Shown here one piece after another: positions 32,543 to 41,501 of a stretch of 64,000 bases of DNA. This stretch comes from Catellatospora vulcania (GTDB taxonomy: Bacteria > Actinomycetota > Actinomycetes > Mycobacteriales > Micromonosporaceae). The stretch spans positions 211,979-275,978 of the forward strand of contig NZ_ML769303.1 of NCBI RefSeq assembly GCF_009720385.1. Direction: 5' to 3'. The notes under the pieces were generated by a model. That model was not told the DNA's origin. It saw nothing but the letters and a program-made list of their open reading frames with translations, and made no database searches. The position numbers were made by a program, and so were the translations under genes. Position 1 is the stretch's first letter, and every line of letters begins with the position of its first letter.

Positions 32543-33931
32543 TCACCAGTGCGGCTCGCCGGGCTGTTCCGGCCGGTGCCGGTCGGCCGGCGGTTCCGCC
32601 GCGGCGACCTGCTGCTCGCACCAGGCCGCGGCGCGCTCGCGGGAGCCGAAGACGTGGTCCGGGTCGTCGAGCACGGCCGCCCCGGCCTCACCCACGGCGG
32701 CGACGGTCAGGCCGTGGCGGCGCAGCGCGGTCAGCTCCTCGCGCAGCATCGCCGCCGAGGCCCGGTCGACGCGGCTCACCCGGTCGAGGTCCAGCACCAC
32801 GCCGCCGGCCGCGGGCAGCGGCGCGACCGCTTCGGTCAGCGCGGACAGCAGCCGCTCGGTGGTGGTGAACTCCAGCGGCCCCTGCGCGGTCACCAGCGCG
32901 ACCGCCTCGCCGTGCAGGTCGCGGGTGACCGTCGCCGGAGCCGCACCAGGGTGGTGCATCAGGTGCAGGGCGTACCGTTCGGACAGTTCCCGCAGCGCCA
33001 GCACGCCGCGCACCGGGTTGCCGACCGCGTCCAGCGGCGGGCTGTACGCGGCGATGCCGAAACGGGCCGGGCTGCACGCGATCAGCGCCCCGGACACGCC
33101 GCCCTTGGCCGGCAGGCCCACCCGCAGCAGCCAGTCGCCCGCCGCGTCGTACATGCCGGACGTCGCCATCACCGCCAGCACCCGCTCGGCGGTCAGCTCC
33201 GGGACCACCGGCTCGCCGGTCACCGGGTTCACCCCGCCGTTGGCCAGGGTCGCCGCCATCACCGCCAGATCGGCCGTGGTCACCTGCACCGAGCACTGCC
33301 GGAAGTAGACGTCCACCGCCTCCTCGACGCCGCCGGTCAGCGAGCCGGCCCCACGCATCAGGTAGGCCAGCGCCCGGTTGCGGTCACCGGTGCGCGACTC
33401 GGAGGCGTACACCGCCTCGTCGACGTCCAGCCGGCGGCCCGCGAACGCGGACAGGCAGGCCAGGATGCGCTCGAAGCGCTCCGCCGGGTCGGCGGCCGGG
33501 ATCAGCGACGTGGTCACGATCGCGCCCGCGTTGATCATCGGGTTGGCCGGTCGGCCGGTGCCCGGCTCCAGGCTGATCGCGTTGAAGCCCTCCCCGCTGG
33601 GTTCCGCGCCGACGCGGGCGGTGACCGCGTCCAGGCCGAGTTCGGCCAGCGCGAGGGCGTACACGAACGGTTTGGACACCGACTGGATGGTGAGCGGGAT
33701 CAGTGCGTCGCCCGCGGTGTACCGGTGGCCGTCCATGCTGACCAGGGCCAGCCCGAACGCGGCCGGGTCGGCGAGCGCCAACTGCGGGATGTAGTCGGCG
33801 ACCGTGCCGTCGTCCACGGTGGCCAGCCGCGCGTGCAGCTCGGCCAGCGCCCGCGAGACCACCCCCACCGCCGCCACGGCCCACCACCCGTCGTCCTCGC
33901 CGCCAGCGTATGGGAGCCGCACCCCGTCCAC
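32543..33931 (-). CDS. glsA: Glutaminase A with C-terminal STAS domain
   Basis: About 462 aa if GTG 33931 is the start; the frame stays open to 34009, but that extension would run through the long inverted repeat at 33961-34021, so it is rejected. Glutaminase domain to about residue 330: VADYIPQLALADPAAFGLALVSMDGHRYTAGD, catalytic serine S84 and lysine K87 in QSVSKPF, EPSGEGFNAISLE, GRPANPMINAGAI, ASESRTGDRNRALAYLM and GLPAKGGVSGALI. Residues about 350-440 form a STAS domain (LEFTTTERLLSALTEAVAPLPAAGGVVLDLDRVSRVDRASAAMLREEL). The enzyme converts glutamine to glutamate and ammonia in the cytoplasm. Glutaminase-STAS fusions are known in actinobacteria; the STAS part is presumably regulatory. 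Confidence 0.92.
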   Translation of the reverse strand: MDGVRLPYAGGEDDGWWAVAAVGVVSRALAELHARLATVDDGTVADYIPQLALADPAAFGLALVSMDGHRYTAGDALIPLTIQSVSKPFVYALALAELGLDAVTARVGAEPSGEGFNAISLEPGTGRPANPMINAGAIVTTSLIPAADPAERFERILACLSAFAGRRLDVDEAVYASESRTGDRNRALAYLMRGAGSLTGGVEEAVDVYFRQCSVQVTTADLAVMAATLANGGVNPVTGEPVVPELTAERVLAVMATSGMYDAAGDWLLRVGLPAKGGVSGALIACSPARFGIAAYSPPLDAVGNPVRGVLALRELSERYALHLMHHPGAAPATVTRDLHGEAVALVTAQGPLEFTTTERLLSALTEAVAPLPAAGGVVLDLDRVSRVDRASAAMLREELTALRRHGLTVAAVGEAGAAVLDDPDHVFGSRERAAAWCEQQVAAAEPPADRHRPEQPGEPHW

Positions 33932-33960
33932 CTGCGGTTCCGCCGCGCAGCAGCAGCGAA

Positions 33961-34021
33961 GATCGCTGTTTCGTGTCGGAAAGTGCAGCCGGACCGCACT
34001 TTCCGACACGAAACAGCGATC
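33961..34021. terminator. 61-bp perfect inverted repeat, probable terminator
   Basis: Arms 33961-33986 and 33996-34021 are a perfect 26-bp match around a 9-base loop. It lies ten bases past the stop of the 1587-aa gene (minus strand) and before glsA. Confidence 0.8.
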
Positions 34022-34030
34022 ATGGCCCCG

Positions 34031-37000
34031 TCAACGTGCCGTGACCCGCGCCCACGCGGCGCGGAACAGGTCGGCGACCGGGCGGCCGAGCAGCGCCGTG
34101 CCCAGGGGCGGGGCGGTGTCGTCGCGCAGGCCCAGCAGCGGGGCCTTCCACGCCTCGACCGGCAGCGCGGGGGCCTTGAGGTTCAGCCACCCTCCCGGCA
34201 GGAACACCGCCCGGCCCGCCCGCTCGCGCCGCGCCTCGACGACGAGCCCCGCCGCGATCAGCGCCGCCCGCAGCGGCTTCAGCCCCGCCGTGGTGACGCC
34301 CAGCCAGCGGGCCGCGTTGGCGTCGGTCGGGTCGGGCAGCGCCAGCAGTTGCAGGTAGTACGCCGCGGCCTCCGGCGTCAGCGCGTGCGCCGCCGCCACC
34401 TCGGCCACCAGGTCGGGCGCCGTGTGCCGAGGGTCCTGCGGCCAGGTCCCCGCGGCCAGCGCGTCCGCCTCGGCGACCGCCGCGGCCAGGGCCGGATCGC
34501 GCAGCAGCCGCAGGGCGTCCGCGACACCCGGTTCGCCCAGCGCCAGCGCCGGGTCGTCCGGGGTCGTGATCGCGGCGGGCAGCAGGTGGTACACCCCGTA
34601 GCCGCCGTTCTCGGTGCTGTGCCACACGCCCGGCAGCCCGTCGGGCACCAGTCCGAGGCGGCGGACCGTGGTGCCCACGGCCAGCTTCGGGTTGTCCAGC
34701 CGCTGCCGCACCAGGTCCAGCGCCCGGGGCAGCGCCGCGCGCAGCGGGTCGCCGGCGGGCAGCCGGTAGGCGAGCCAGGCCAGCGCCGCGGCGGCCGCCT
34801 TCAGCCAGCCCTCGTCGAAGGCGTCACCCTGGGTCGCGACCGTCTCCAGCCGCCAGGAGCCCGCCTCGGTCACCCCGTCGGTGCACAGCCAGGTGCGGGG
34901 CTGGGGCTCGGCGATGATCCGCAGCACCTCCTGGCCCATCTCGCCGGGGATCACCCGCTTCGCCTCGACCAGCAGCTCCTCGGGCAGCGGCGTACGCCGT
35001 CCGAACAGGGCGATCCACCGGGCCGCCAGCGCGTCCACGTCGGGCCCGTGCCGCCACAGGTCCGCCGGGTCGGCCGGCACGGCCGCGTCCAGCAGCGCGA
35101 TCCGGTGCGTGCGCCCGATCCCGTGCCACAGCTGTGCCGCCAGGCGTGCCTCGGCGACGGACAGGCCGAGCGCCTTGCGCTGCGCGGTGTCGAGGGTGTG
35201 CTCGCTCCAGCCGCCGATCGGCAGCCCGGCGAGCAGCATCGTGGCCTCGGCCCGGGTCAGCCCGGTCAGCTCGGCCAGCCGCGGCGGGCCGTCCGCCCGC
35301 CAGGGCACGGGGCCTTCGCCGTCGAGCCGGTCGGCCGCGGCGTTGAGCCGGGCGGCGTCGCCCCAGCCGTCCCGGTGGATGGCGGTGTGCACGTCGATGC
35401 CCGCGATCGGCGCGAACTCGGCGTCCGCGCAGCGGTCCACGGCGTACCGCGAGAAGCGCGGGCCGACGGAGTGCAGCCGGTGACCGCCGGAGAGGAACAC
35501 GATGCGCCGCCCGCCCTCGCCCGCCTCTGCGGCGCTGTGCGCGGTGGTGACCGCGAGTGTGACGAAGCGGATCCGCGGGTCGGGCGCGGCGAACGGCGAG
35601 GCCGCGAACGCGCGCAGCAGCCGGGCCAGGGCCGAGCGCGCCTCCGGCGCGGTGGCGGGGGAGGCGGCGACCATCAGCACCGCGCCCAGCCCGTGCAGCA
35701 GCCAGGGCCAGGACGACTCGGCGTCCGGCGGCGGGACCTGCTCGGGCTCCGGCGGGTCGGCGAACAGCCGGGACAGCGCCTTGAGCTGGCCCATCACCGC
35801 GGTGCGCGAGTCCTTCGAGCCATGGAAGTAGCGCCCCCGCCACGCCACCAGCGCGACGAGCGCCTGGGACAGGTCGGTGTCGGAGACCTCGGGCCGGGCC
35901 GGGCCCGGCCCCGGCTGCGACCCGACGGACGACTTGCCCTCCTCGCCGGCCTGCGGTGCGGCGGGTGGCGTGCCGTCCGGGCCGGACGCGGCCGACGCGG
36001 CCTGCTCGGCGTCGTTCGCGGCGAGCAGCTCGCGCAACCGCTCCAGCCTGACCTGCAACCGCACCGTCGTGCGGACCACGGCACGCAGGGCCCGCAGCAG
36101 CGTCGGGTCGGTGACCTCGGGCAGGTGCCGGGCGATGGCCTGGTCGGTCAGGTGGTCCAGGGCGGCGTTGCCGTTGCTTACGTCGGCCAGCAGCGCGGCG
36201 GCCCGCGGGGCGGTCATCGCGCGCAGCGCCGCCGAGCCCGCCGCGTCGCGGGGTCGCAGCGCGTGCCAGTGCGGCAACGGCGGGCGGCTGTGCGTGGCCA
36301 GGCACTCCTGCAACGGGCCGCCACCGTCGGGGGCCCAGACCGTGACGGCCAGGTCACCTGGCCGCGGCCGGTCGCCGACCCGCGTGGTGACCGGGCGGAG
36401 ACGGTCGTCGCCGGGCAGCCGGAGCGCGCCGACCAGGACCTCGCCGGGCACGGTCGGCTGCCACCGCACGGTGCGGCCGTCGACCGACCGGCCGACCTGG
36501 GTGCCGTCGGGGAGCACGTGCACGCGCCAGCCGAGCAGGCCGTCCGCGCTGCCCAGCGGCGAGTCCGCGAACGCGTCCGGGCCCGGCCGCAGCCACGACC
36601 ACTCGGGCAGCAGCCGCCCGCCGTCCGGCACGCCGTCGGCGAGGAACGCGGGCAGGCTGTGCCGACCGGGCTCGCCGGTCTGCGGGTCGTACTCACGCCA
36701 GCGCGGCCCGTCGGGCTCCTGCTCGCAACGCCAGTACGTGACGCCGTCGCTGCTCACCGGGCCCGGCGCCGGTGCCACCGGGTCGCCCGGCAGCCACGGG
36801 CGGCCGCCGCCGGTGACCCCGCCGCCGGGCAGCGGCAGGAACGGCGTGGGCGGACCGGCGTGCTCGGCCCGGTCGGCACGCGGCACCTTGAAAGTCTGAT
36901 CTGGACGGTCGGCCCAGTAGGCCCAGCCCTCGCTGTAGTGCGAGTCCCCGGACACCAGCAGGCGTCCGCCGAGTTCGTGGCAGCTGACGTCGGTGCGCCA

Positions 37001-38794
37001 GCTGTCCGGCGGGGTGCGCACCACGTGTTGCGTGGCCGTGCCGTCGGGGGCGACGGTCACCGCCCGGTTGAAGTCGCACGCGGCCAGCGTCGGCCAGCTC
37101 GGGGACAGGCCCAGCCGCTTGAGATCGGCGACCGCCGTTTCGTACGCGGGCCAGCCCAGCTCGTCGACCAGGCCCGCGCGCAGCGAGCCGGCCAGCACCT
37201 CGGCGGCGTCGAGCGCGGCGACCCGGCGCAGCTCGCCGGCCGCGAGCCGGACCCCGGCCGCCGACCACAGCGGGTACAGCTCACGCAGGGTGGCCTCCAG
37301 CCCGGCGACGGTGCTGCCGTCGAGCCGCTGCCGCCCGATGCCGTGCCGGAGCGCGACGAGCAGGCCCGGCACCTCGGTCAGCGTCGTGATCAGGTTGGCG
37401 GCGTTGGCTCCGTCGGGGTCGACCTGCGAGTACCGGTCCAGGAGTCGCCACAGGCCGCGCACTAGTTCCGGCAGCAGGCCGGGGTCGGCGGCGATCGCCC
37501 GCAGATCCCGGCGGCCCTCGCCGATCATGTCGTGCCAGCGGGTCACCGGCAGGCCCTCGGGTGTCGGGTCGACGGCCACCGGCACGCCGTGGGCCAGGCA
37601 GACGTCCACCAGGTTGAGGTCGACCGGGCCGGAGCCGTCGGCGGGCCGCAGCCGCAGCGGCCGTCCCGCCGCGCGCAGCCGCGGGGCGAGCCGGGCGACC
37701 AGGTCGTGCAGCCGCGGGCTGACCGCGCCCACGGCCCAGCGGTGCTTCGCCCGATACCAGGCGAAGCGCTCCAGCCAGCCGGCGACGTCGGCGTCCGCCG
37801 CGTCGAGCACACCCGCGTCGAGGATGAGGTCGAGCCACTCCTCGGACAGGTCGGCCTTCCAGCCGGGCGGTTCCGGCAGCAGTTCCAGCAGGCGGGCCGC
37901 CACCGCCGGGTCGCGGCGGGCGAGCCGGGGCAGCGTCTTGCGGTACGCGGTCCAGAAGCCCGCGTCGGCGCGTACCACAGCGGGCAGCATCAGCAGCTCG
38001 GCGACGACGGACTCGTCCTCGGCGGCCGCGCCGAGCCCGGCGGCTTTGGCCAGCCGTCGCAGGTCGGCGGCCAGCCCCGGGCCGGGCGGCAGCCCGCCCG
38101 CGACCCGCCGCACCGCCACCGAGCGGACCAGCGGGTACGCCGACGCGGCCGGTGCCCGGGTGAGCGCGTCGCGCGCGTAGTCGCGGAACGCCTTCGCGGT
38201 CAGCGCGCCTGCCAGGGCGAACTCCAGATGCGCGTCGCGCAGGCGGGCCTCGTCGACGGGCAGCGCATAGGTCTGCTCGGCGCGGCGCGCGTCGCCGAAG
38301 CAGGTCGCGGCCTGGCGCAGGTTCTCCGCGTCGATGAACGCGCGTCCCGCCTGCTCCCAGAAGCCCGGCAGGAAGTGCGGCACGGTTCCGGCGAGGCGGG
38401 CCGCCACGGCCAGATATCCGTCGCGGGCGTTGCCGGGCTTCGAGCGGGCCAGCCGGGCCAGCTTCTCCATCTCCTTGACCAGGGCCAGCGCCTCGCGGCC
38501 GTGCGCCGGGTCCTGCACCAGCGCGGAGGCGGGGAACGCCAGCGCGCGTATCCGGCCGTGCCCCACCGGCACCGCGCCGTCCGCGGTGAAGCCGAGGAAT
38601 TCCATGCTCAGGTCCTCGGCCGCGCTGACCGGCTCGCTGACCAGGCGCACCACGGTGCGGCCGGGCAGCGCCGGGTGGACGTAGGCCCGGCCGGTCACGG
38701 CGGCGACGGCCGGATCGTCCGGCCCCGGGCCGTCGAGCACCGCGCCCGCGTCGAGCAGGCCGTCCGCCGCGGACGGTTCGTAGGTCGTCGTCAT
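34031..38794 (-). CDS. 1587-aa protein of unknown function, partner of the DUF4132 gene
   Basis: Start ATG 38794 is two bases after the stop of the preceding gene. Visible architecture: an N-terminal alpha-helical repeat part (about residues 60-560; LALVKEMEKLARLARSKPGNARDGYLAVAARL, AGRAFIDAENLRQAATCFGDARRAEQTY), a central beta-rich, Trp-rich part (about 600-840; LLVSGDSHYSEGWAYWADRP, SDGVTYWRCEQEPDGPRWREYD, LLGWRVHVLPDGTQVGRSVDGRTVRWQP), then a long helical part with a low-complexity linker at about 930-970. A winged-helix-like C-terminus (about 1470-1550; EAAAYYLQLLALPDPTDANAARWLGVTTAGLKPLRAALIAAGLVVEARRER) may explain why such proteins are sometimes labelled DNA-binding. No Walker, nuclease or protease motif is evident. 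Role unknown; the pairing with DUF4132 suggests a shared complex. Confidence 0.7.
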   Translation of the reverse strand: MTTTYEPSAADGLLDAGAVLDGPGPDDPAVAAVTGRAYVHPALPGRTVVRLVSEPVSAAEDLSMEFLGFTADGAVPVGHGRIRALAFPASALVQDPAHGREALALVKEMEKLARLARSKPGNARDGYLAVAARLAGTVPHFLPGFWEQAGRAFIDAENLRQAATCFGDARRAEQTYALPVDEARLRDAHLEFALAGALTAKAFRDYARDALTRAPAASAYPLVRSVAVRRVAGGLPPGPGLAADLRRLAKAAGLGAAAEDESVVAELLMLPAVVRADAGFWTAYRKTLPRLARRDPAVAARLLELLPEPPGWKADLSEEWLDLILDAGVLDAADADVAGWLERFAWYRAKHRWAVGAVSPRLHDLVARLAPRLRAAGRPLRLRPADGSGPVDLNLVDVCLAHGVPVAVDPTPEGLPVTRWHDMIGEGRRDLRAIAADPGLLPELVRGLWRLLDRYSQVDPDGANAANLITTLTEVPGLLVALRHGIGRQRLDGSTVAGLEATLRELYPLWSAAGVRLAAGELRRVAALDAAEVLAGSLRAGLVDELGWPAYETAVADLKRLGLSPSWPTLAACDFNRAVTVAPDGTATQHVVRTPPDSWRTDVSCHELGGRLLVSGDSHYSEGWAYWADRPDQTFKVPRADRAEHAGPPTPFLPLPGGGVTGGGRPWLPGDPVAPAPGPVSSDGVTYWRCEQEPDGPRWREYDPQTGEPGRHSLPAFLADGVPDGGRLLPEWSWLRPGPDAFADSPLGSADGLLGWRVHVLPDGTQVGRSVDGRTVRWQPTVPGEVLVGALRLPGDDRLRPVTTRVGDRPRPGDLAVTVWAPDGGGPLQECLATHSRPPLPHWHALRPRDAAGSAALRAMTAPRAAALLADVSNGNAALDHLTDQAIARHLPEVTDPTLLRALRAVVRTTVRLQVRLERLRELLAANDAEQAASAASGPDGTPPAAPQAGEEGKSSVGSQPGPGPARPEVSDTDLSQALVALVAWRGRYFHGSKDSRTAVMGQLKALSRLFADPPEPEQVPPPDAESSWPWLLHGLGAVLMVAASPATAPEARSALARLLRAFAASPFAAPDPRIRFVTLAVTTAHSAAEAGEGGRRIVFLSGGHRLHSVGPRFSRYAVDRCADAEFAPIAGIDVHTAIHRDGWGDAARLNAAADRLDGEGPVPWRADGPPRLAELTGLTRAEATMLLAGLPIGGWSEHTLDTAQRKALGLSVAEARLAAQLWHGIGRTHRIALLDAAVPADPADLWRHGPDVDALAARWIALFGRRTPLPEELLVEAKRVIPGEMGQEVLRIIAEPQPRTWLCTDGVTEAGSWRLETVATQGDAFDEGWLKAAAAALAWLAYRLPAGDPLRAALPRALDLVRQRLDNPKLAVGTTVRRLGLVPDGLPGVWHSTENGGYGVYHLLPAAITTPDDPALALGEPGVADALRLLRDPALAAAVAEADALAAGTWPQDPRHTAPDLVAEVAAAHALTPEAAAYYLQLLALPDPTDANAARWLGVTTAGLKPLRAALIAAGLVVEARRERAGRAVFLPGGWLNLKAPALPVEAWKAPLLGLRDDTAPPLGTALLGRPVADLFRAAWARVTAR

Positions 38795-38796
38795 GC

Positions 38797-39684
38797 TCAG
38801 CTCCCCGTCTCGCTGGTCCCGGTGCGGCCGGAGTGCACGGCGGCGGCCAGGCGCACACCCTCCGACCAGGTGATCGGCCCGACCTCGGCACCGGGCACGG
38901 TGCGGCCGGACGCGTCGGCGAACTGCAGCGGGCCGGTCCAGGTCTCGTAGCCCGGGTCGCCGTCGCCGAGCCAGACGGAGGCGTCGACGGCGCGGCCGTG
39001 CTCGACGATCCGGCAGCGGGCGATGCCGCCGCGCACCGCGTAGCCGAGCGCGAGCGCGCGCGAGGTCGCGTGCCGCAGCTGCGCGTAGTGCGCCCCGGCG
39101 TAGCCGTGCAGCAGGGCCGCCTGCTCGGCCAAGCCGGCCGGGCGGCGGTGCGCCTGGCGGAACAGCTGCGCCACGCCCTGCCGGACGTCCAGCTCGGCCG
39201 CGAATTCGCGCAGCTCCTCCACCTCGTCGAGCAGCACGGGATGCGGGACGGCGAAGGGGCCGGGGCGCAGCCACGCCGACTCGCCGTCGAGCCCGACCAC
39301 TCCCGCGCCGCGTTCGGCGTCCACGTCGCGCAGGAACCCGGCTTGCGCCAGGTCCGGCCCGTGCTCGCCGTAGGGCGCGACGACCAGGTCGCGCAGGGCC
39401 GCCCGCCAGGCCTCGTCGGCCCAGATCCGGGCCAGCACCGGGGCGGCCACGGGCAGCCCGCGTACCATCCAGCGCTCCACCTCGGCCAGGCACTCCGCCT
39501 CGTGGCGGGCCAGCCACTCGCGCAGCTGCCGCAGGTCGAGCACGACCGGATCGTCCTTCAGGGCGGCGGGCAGGCTCTTGAGCCGCACACCGGACGCGTT
39601 GCGCGCCACGACCCGCCCGCCGTGCAGCGCCACCTGGTATCCCGTGCCCGCGGGCAGCCAGCCCGGTTCCGTTTCCCCGTTCAC
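38797..39684 (-). CDS. DUF4132-like domain protein
   Basis: 295 aa from GTG 39684 (no strong ribosome-binding site; the frame is open upstream through a terminator, so it is cut here). Residues about 10-45 (LPAGTGYQVALHGGRVVARNASGVRLKSLPAALKDDPVVLDLRQLREWLARHE) match the C-terminal DUF4132 signature seen in MolR-like proteins, where a beta-hairpin 'G..VVARNA.G..L.S.P..LK.DP' precedes 'L..L..WL..H'. The rest is helical (DEVEELREFAAELDVRQGVAQLFRQAHRR), with a Trp-rich end (YETWTGPLQFAD). Full DUF4132 proteins are much longer and often carry a WGR domain; this one is the domain alone. It lies directly upstream of the 1587-aa gene, almost certainly in one operon. Confidence 0.75.
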   Translation of the reverse strand: MNGETEPGWLPAGTGYQVALHGGRVVARNASGVRLKSLPAALKDDPVVLDLRQLREWLARHEAECLAEVERWMVRGLPVAAPVLARIWADEAWRAALRDLVVAPYGEHGPDLAQAGFLRDVDAERGAGVVGLDGESAWLRPGPFAVPHPVLLDEVEELREFAAELDVRQGVAQLFRQAHRRPAGLAEQAALLHGYAGAHYAQLRHATSRALALGYAVRGGIARCRIVEHGRAVDASVWLGDGDPGYETWTGPLQFADASGRTVPGAEVGPITWSEGVRLAAAVHSGRTGTSETGS

Positions 39685-39784
39685 GACGCGGGATTGTGCC
39701 ACCGCCGCCCGACAAAGTTGCTTGCGCAGAAATTCCTGAGGGCAGGGATGGCGCCGCGCCGTAAAACGAGGTACCTTCGCTTGC

Positions 39785-39828
39785 AAGCCCGCTTCGACGG
39801 TTTCCCCCGTGATCGCCGAAGCGGGCTT
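39785..39828 (-). terminator. Hairpin after the first FAD oxidase gene
   Basis: 12-bp stem (39785-39796 / 39817-39828), 14 bases past the stop of the minus-strand gene ending at 39842 and upstream of the DUF4132 operon. Confidence 0.65.
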
Positions 39829-39841
39829 CTTCATGCCCTCG

Positions 39842-41404
39842 TCAGGGCAGCAGCACGCCCGGGTTGAGCACCCCGGCTGGGTCCACAATGGACTTCGCGG
39901 CGCGCAGGGCGAGTGCGAACGGCTCCGGCCGCTGCCCGGTGTACCAGGGCAGATGGTCGCGGCCGACGGCGTGGTGATGGGTGATCGTGCCGCCGTGCGC
40001 GGCGATCGCATCCCCGGCCGCCCGCTTGAGCGCGTCCCAGATCGCGACCTCGCCGCCGCGCCGGCCGGCCGCGTACACGGTGAAGTAGGGCGCCGGGCCG
40101 TCCGGGTAGACGTGCGTGAACCGGCAGGTGACCAGCGCCGGGCTACCGGTCTCGGACAGTCCCGCCGACGCGACCGCCTCGACCACCGCCGCGTGCAGCG
40201 TGTCGAAAGCGGCCCACGTGCACGCGGTCTCGAACGTCTCCACCACCACCCCGAGCCGGGCCAGCCCGTCGCGCAGGTAGGGCGCGCCGACGAAGGTGTC
40301 CCGCCAGCGCCCGGTGGTGTCCTGCGCCTGCTCGACCGTGCCGCCGTGCTCGCGGCACAGCTCGACGGCCCGCGCGAGCAGCGCGTCGACCGGGTGGTCG
40401 GCGGATTCGAAGCCGAGCAGCAGGCGGCTCGAACCGTCGGCGACGGCCGCGCCGAGCATCGCTTCGAGCGGGTCCAGCAGCCGGCAGTTCGCCGGGCGCA
40501 GCCCGGACTGGGCGACCGCCCGCACGGCGCGCACCGCGTCGGCGTACCCCTCGAAGCGCAGCGCTGCCTTGGCCAGGAACGACGGGCGCTGCTGCACCCG
40601 GGCCCAGCCCTCGGTGATGACGCCGAGGATGCCCTCGGAGCCCAGCCAGAACCGGTCCGGCGACGGGCCCGCGCCCGAGGCGGGCACCCGCAGCGACTGC
40701 GCGACCCCGGCCGGGGTCACCACCCGCATCGACTCGACCAGGTCGTCGATGTGCGTGTACCCGGCGGCGTAGTGCCCGCCGGCCCGGGTGGCCAGCCAGC
40801 CGCCGAACGTGGAGAACTCGAAGCTCTGCGGGAAGTGGCGCAGGGTGAGGCCGTACGGGCGCAGCGCGTCCTCCAGGTCGGGCCCGAACGTGCCGCCCCG
40901 GATCAGCGCCGCCCGGCTGACCTCGTCCACCTCGACGACACCGGCCAGGTGAGTCAGGTCCAGCGACAGCCACGGGCCGCCGCCGCGGTACTCGACGCCG
41001 CCGACGACGCTGGTGCCGCCGCCGAACGGGACCACCGGCACCCCGGCGTCCGACGCCCAGTCGAGCAGCGCGATCACGTCCGGCTCGTCGCGCGGGTACG
41101 CGACCAGGTCCGGCGGGTTGTCCAGCGCGCCGTGCAGCAGGCGGACGACGTCGCGGTACGCGCGCCCGTACGCGTGCGCGGCCCGGGTCCGCGCGTCGTC
41201 ACGGCACAGCGCGGCGACGCTCGCGGGCGGCCGCAGCCGTGACGGCGGCAGCTCCGGCACCGCGGGCACCGGCGTCAGCTCGCCGTCCAGCGGCAGGAAC
41301 GGGCTCACCCGCCGCGCGAGCTTCGCGCACCCGTCGGCGTCGACCGCCTGGTCCGCCCAGCCCCAGCCCCACCACGACCGCTCCCGGCCGGTTCCGTCGC
41401 TCAT
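39842..41404 (-). CDS. FAD-linked oxidase, alkylglycerone-phosphate-synthase-like
   Basis: 520 aa from ATG 41404. VAO/PCMH-type FAD domain with VPVVPFGGGTSVVGGVEYRGGGPWLSLDL (pyrophosphate loop), PQSFEFSTFGGWLATRAGGHYAAGYTHIDDLVESMRVVTPAG and FWLGSEGILGVITEG, each matching the alkylglycerone-phosphate synthase (AGPS) family closely. The C-terminal HHHAVGRDHLPWY carries the triple-histidine motif of AGPS, followed by AAKSIVDPAGVLNPGVLLP. AGPS swaps an acyl for an alkyl chain on dihydroxyacetone phosphate, forming ether lipids. Bacterial relatives may act on other substrates. It is the paralogue of the gene at 43068, and glpD lies between them. Confidence 0.85.
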   Translation of the reverse strand: MSDGTGRERSWWGWGWADQAVDADGCAKLARRVSPFLPLDGELTPVPAVPELPPSRLRPPASVAALCRDDARTRAAHAYGRAYRDVVRLLHGALDNPPDLVAYPRDEPDVIALLDWASDAGVPVVPFGGGTSVVGGVEYRGGGPWLSLDLTHLAGVVEVDEVSRAALIRGGTFGPDLEDALRPYGLTLRHFPQSFEFSTFGGWLATRAGGHYAAGYTHIDDLVESMRVVTPAGVAQSLRVPASGAGPSPDRFWLGSEGILGVITEGWARVQQRPSFLAKAALRFEGYADAVRAVRAVAQSGLRPANCRLLDPLEAMLGAAVADGSSRLLLGFESADHPVDALLARAVELCREHGGTVEQAQDTTGRWRDTFVGAPYLRDGLARLGVVVETFETACTWAAFDTLHAAVVEAVASAGLSETGSPALVTCRFTHVYPDGPAPYFTVYAAGRRGGEVAIWDALKRAAGDAIAAHGGTITHHHAVGRDHLPWYTGQRPEPFALALRAAKSIVDPAGVLNPGVLLP

Positions 41405-41449
41405 ACCGCCTCCGCTCGAATCGTCGCTGCTCACAGCGTTGTGATGATG

Positions 41450-41495
41450 GGAAGGGCACCTTCTACAACGCATAGCGATAAGAAGGTGCCCTTCC
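41450..41495. terminator. Inverted repeat after glpD
   Basis: Perfect 15-bp arms GGAAGGGCACCTTCT (41450-41464) and AGAAGGTGCCCTTCC (41481-41495) around a 16-base loop, seven bases past the glpD stop on the minus strand. Confidence 0.7.
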
Positions 41496-41501
41496 TTCGC
41501 C

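Noticed and set aside
32549-37465. A 1638-codon plus-strand frame across glsA and the 1587-aa gene
   Set aside because: It spans two real minus-strand genes and a terminator, with Gln/Arg/Gly-rich low-complexity translation: a shadow.
38797-39715. Extension of the 1587-aa protein to 1894 aa upstream
   Set aside because: The extra part is the wrong-frame reading of the DUF4132 gene (Arg/Gly-rich); the ATG at 38794 directly after that gene is the natural start.
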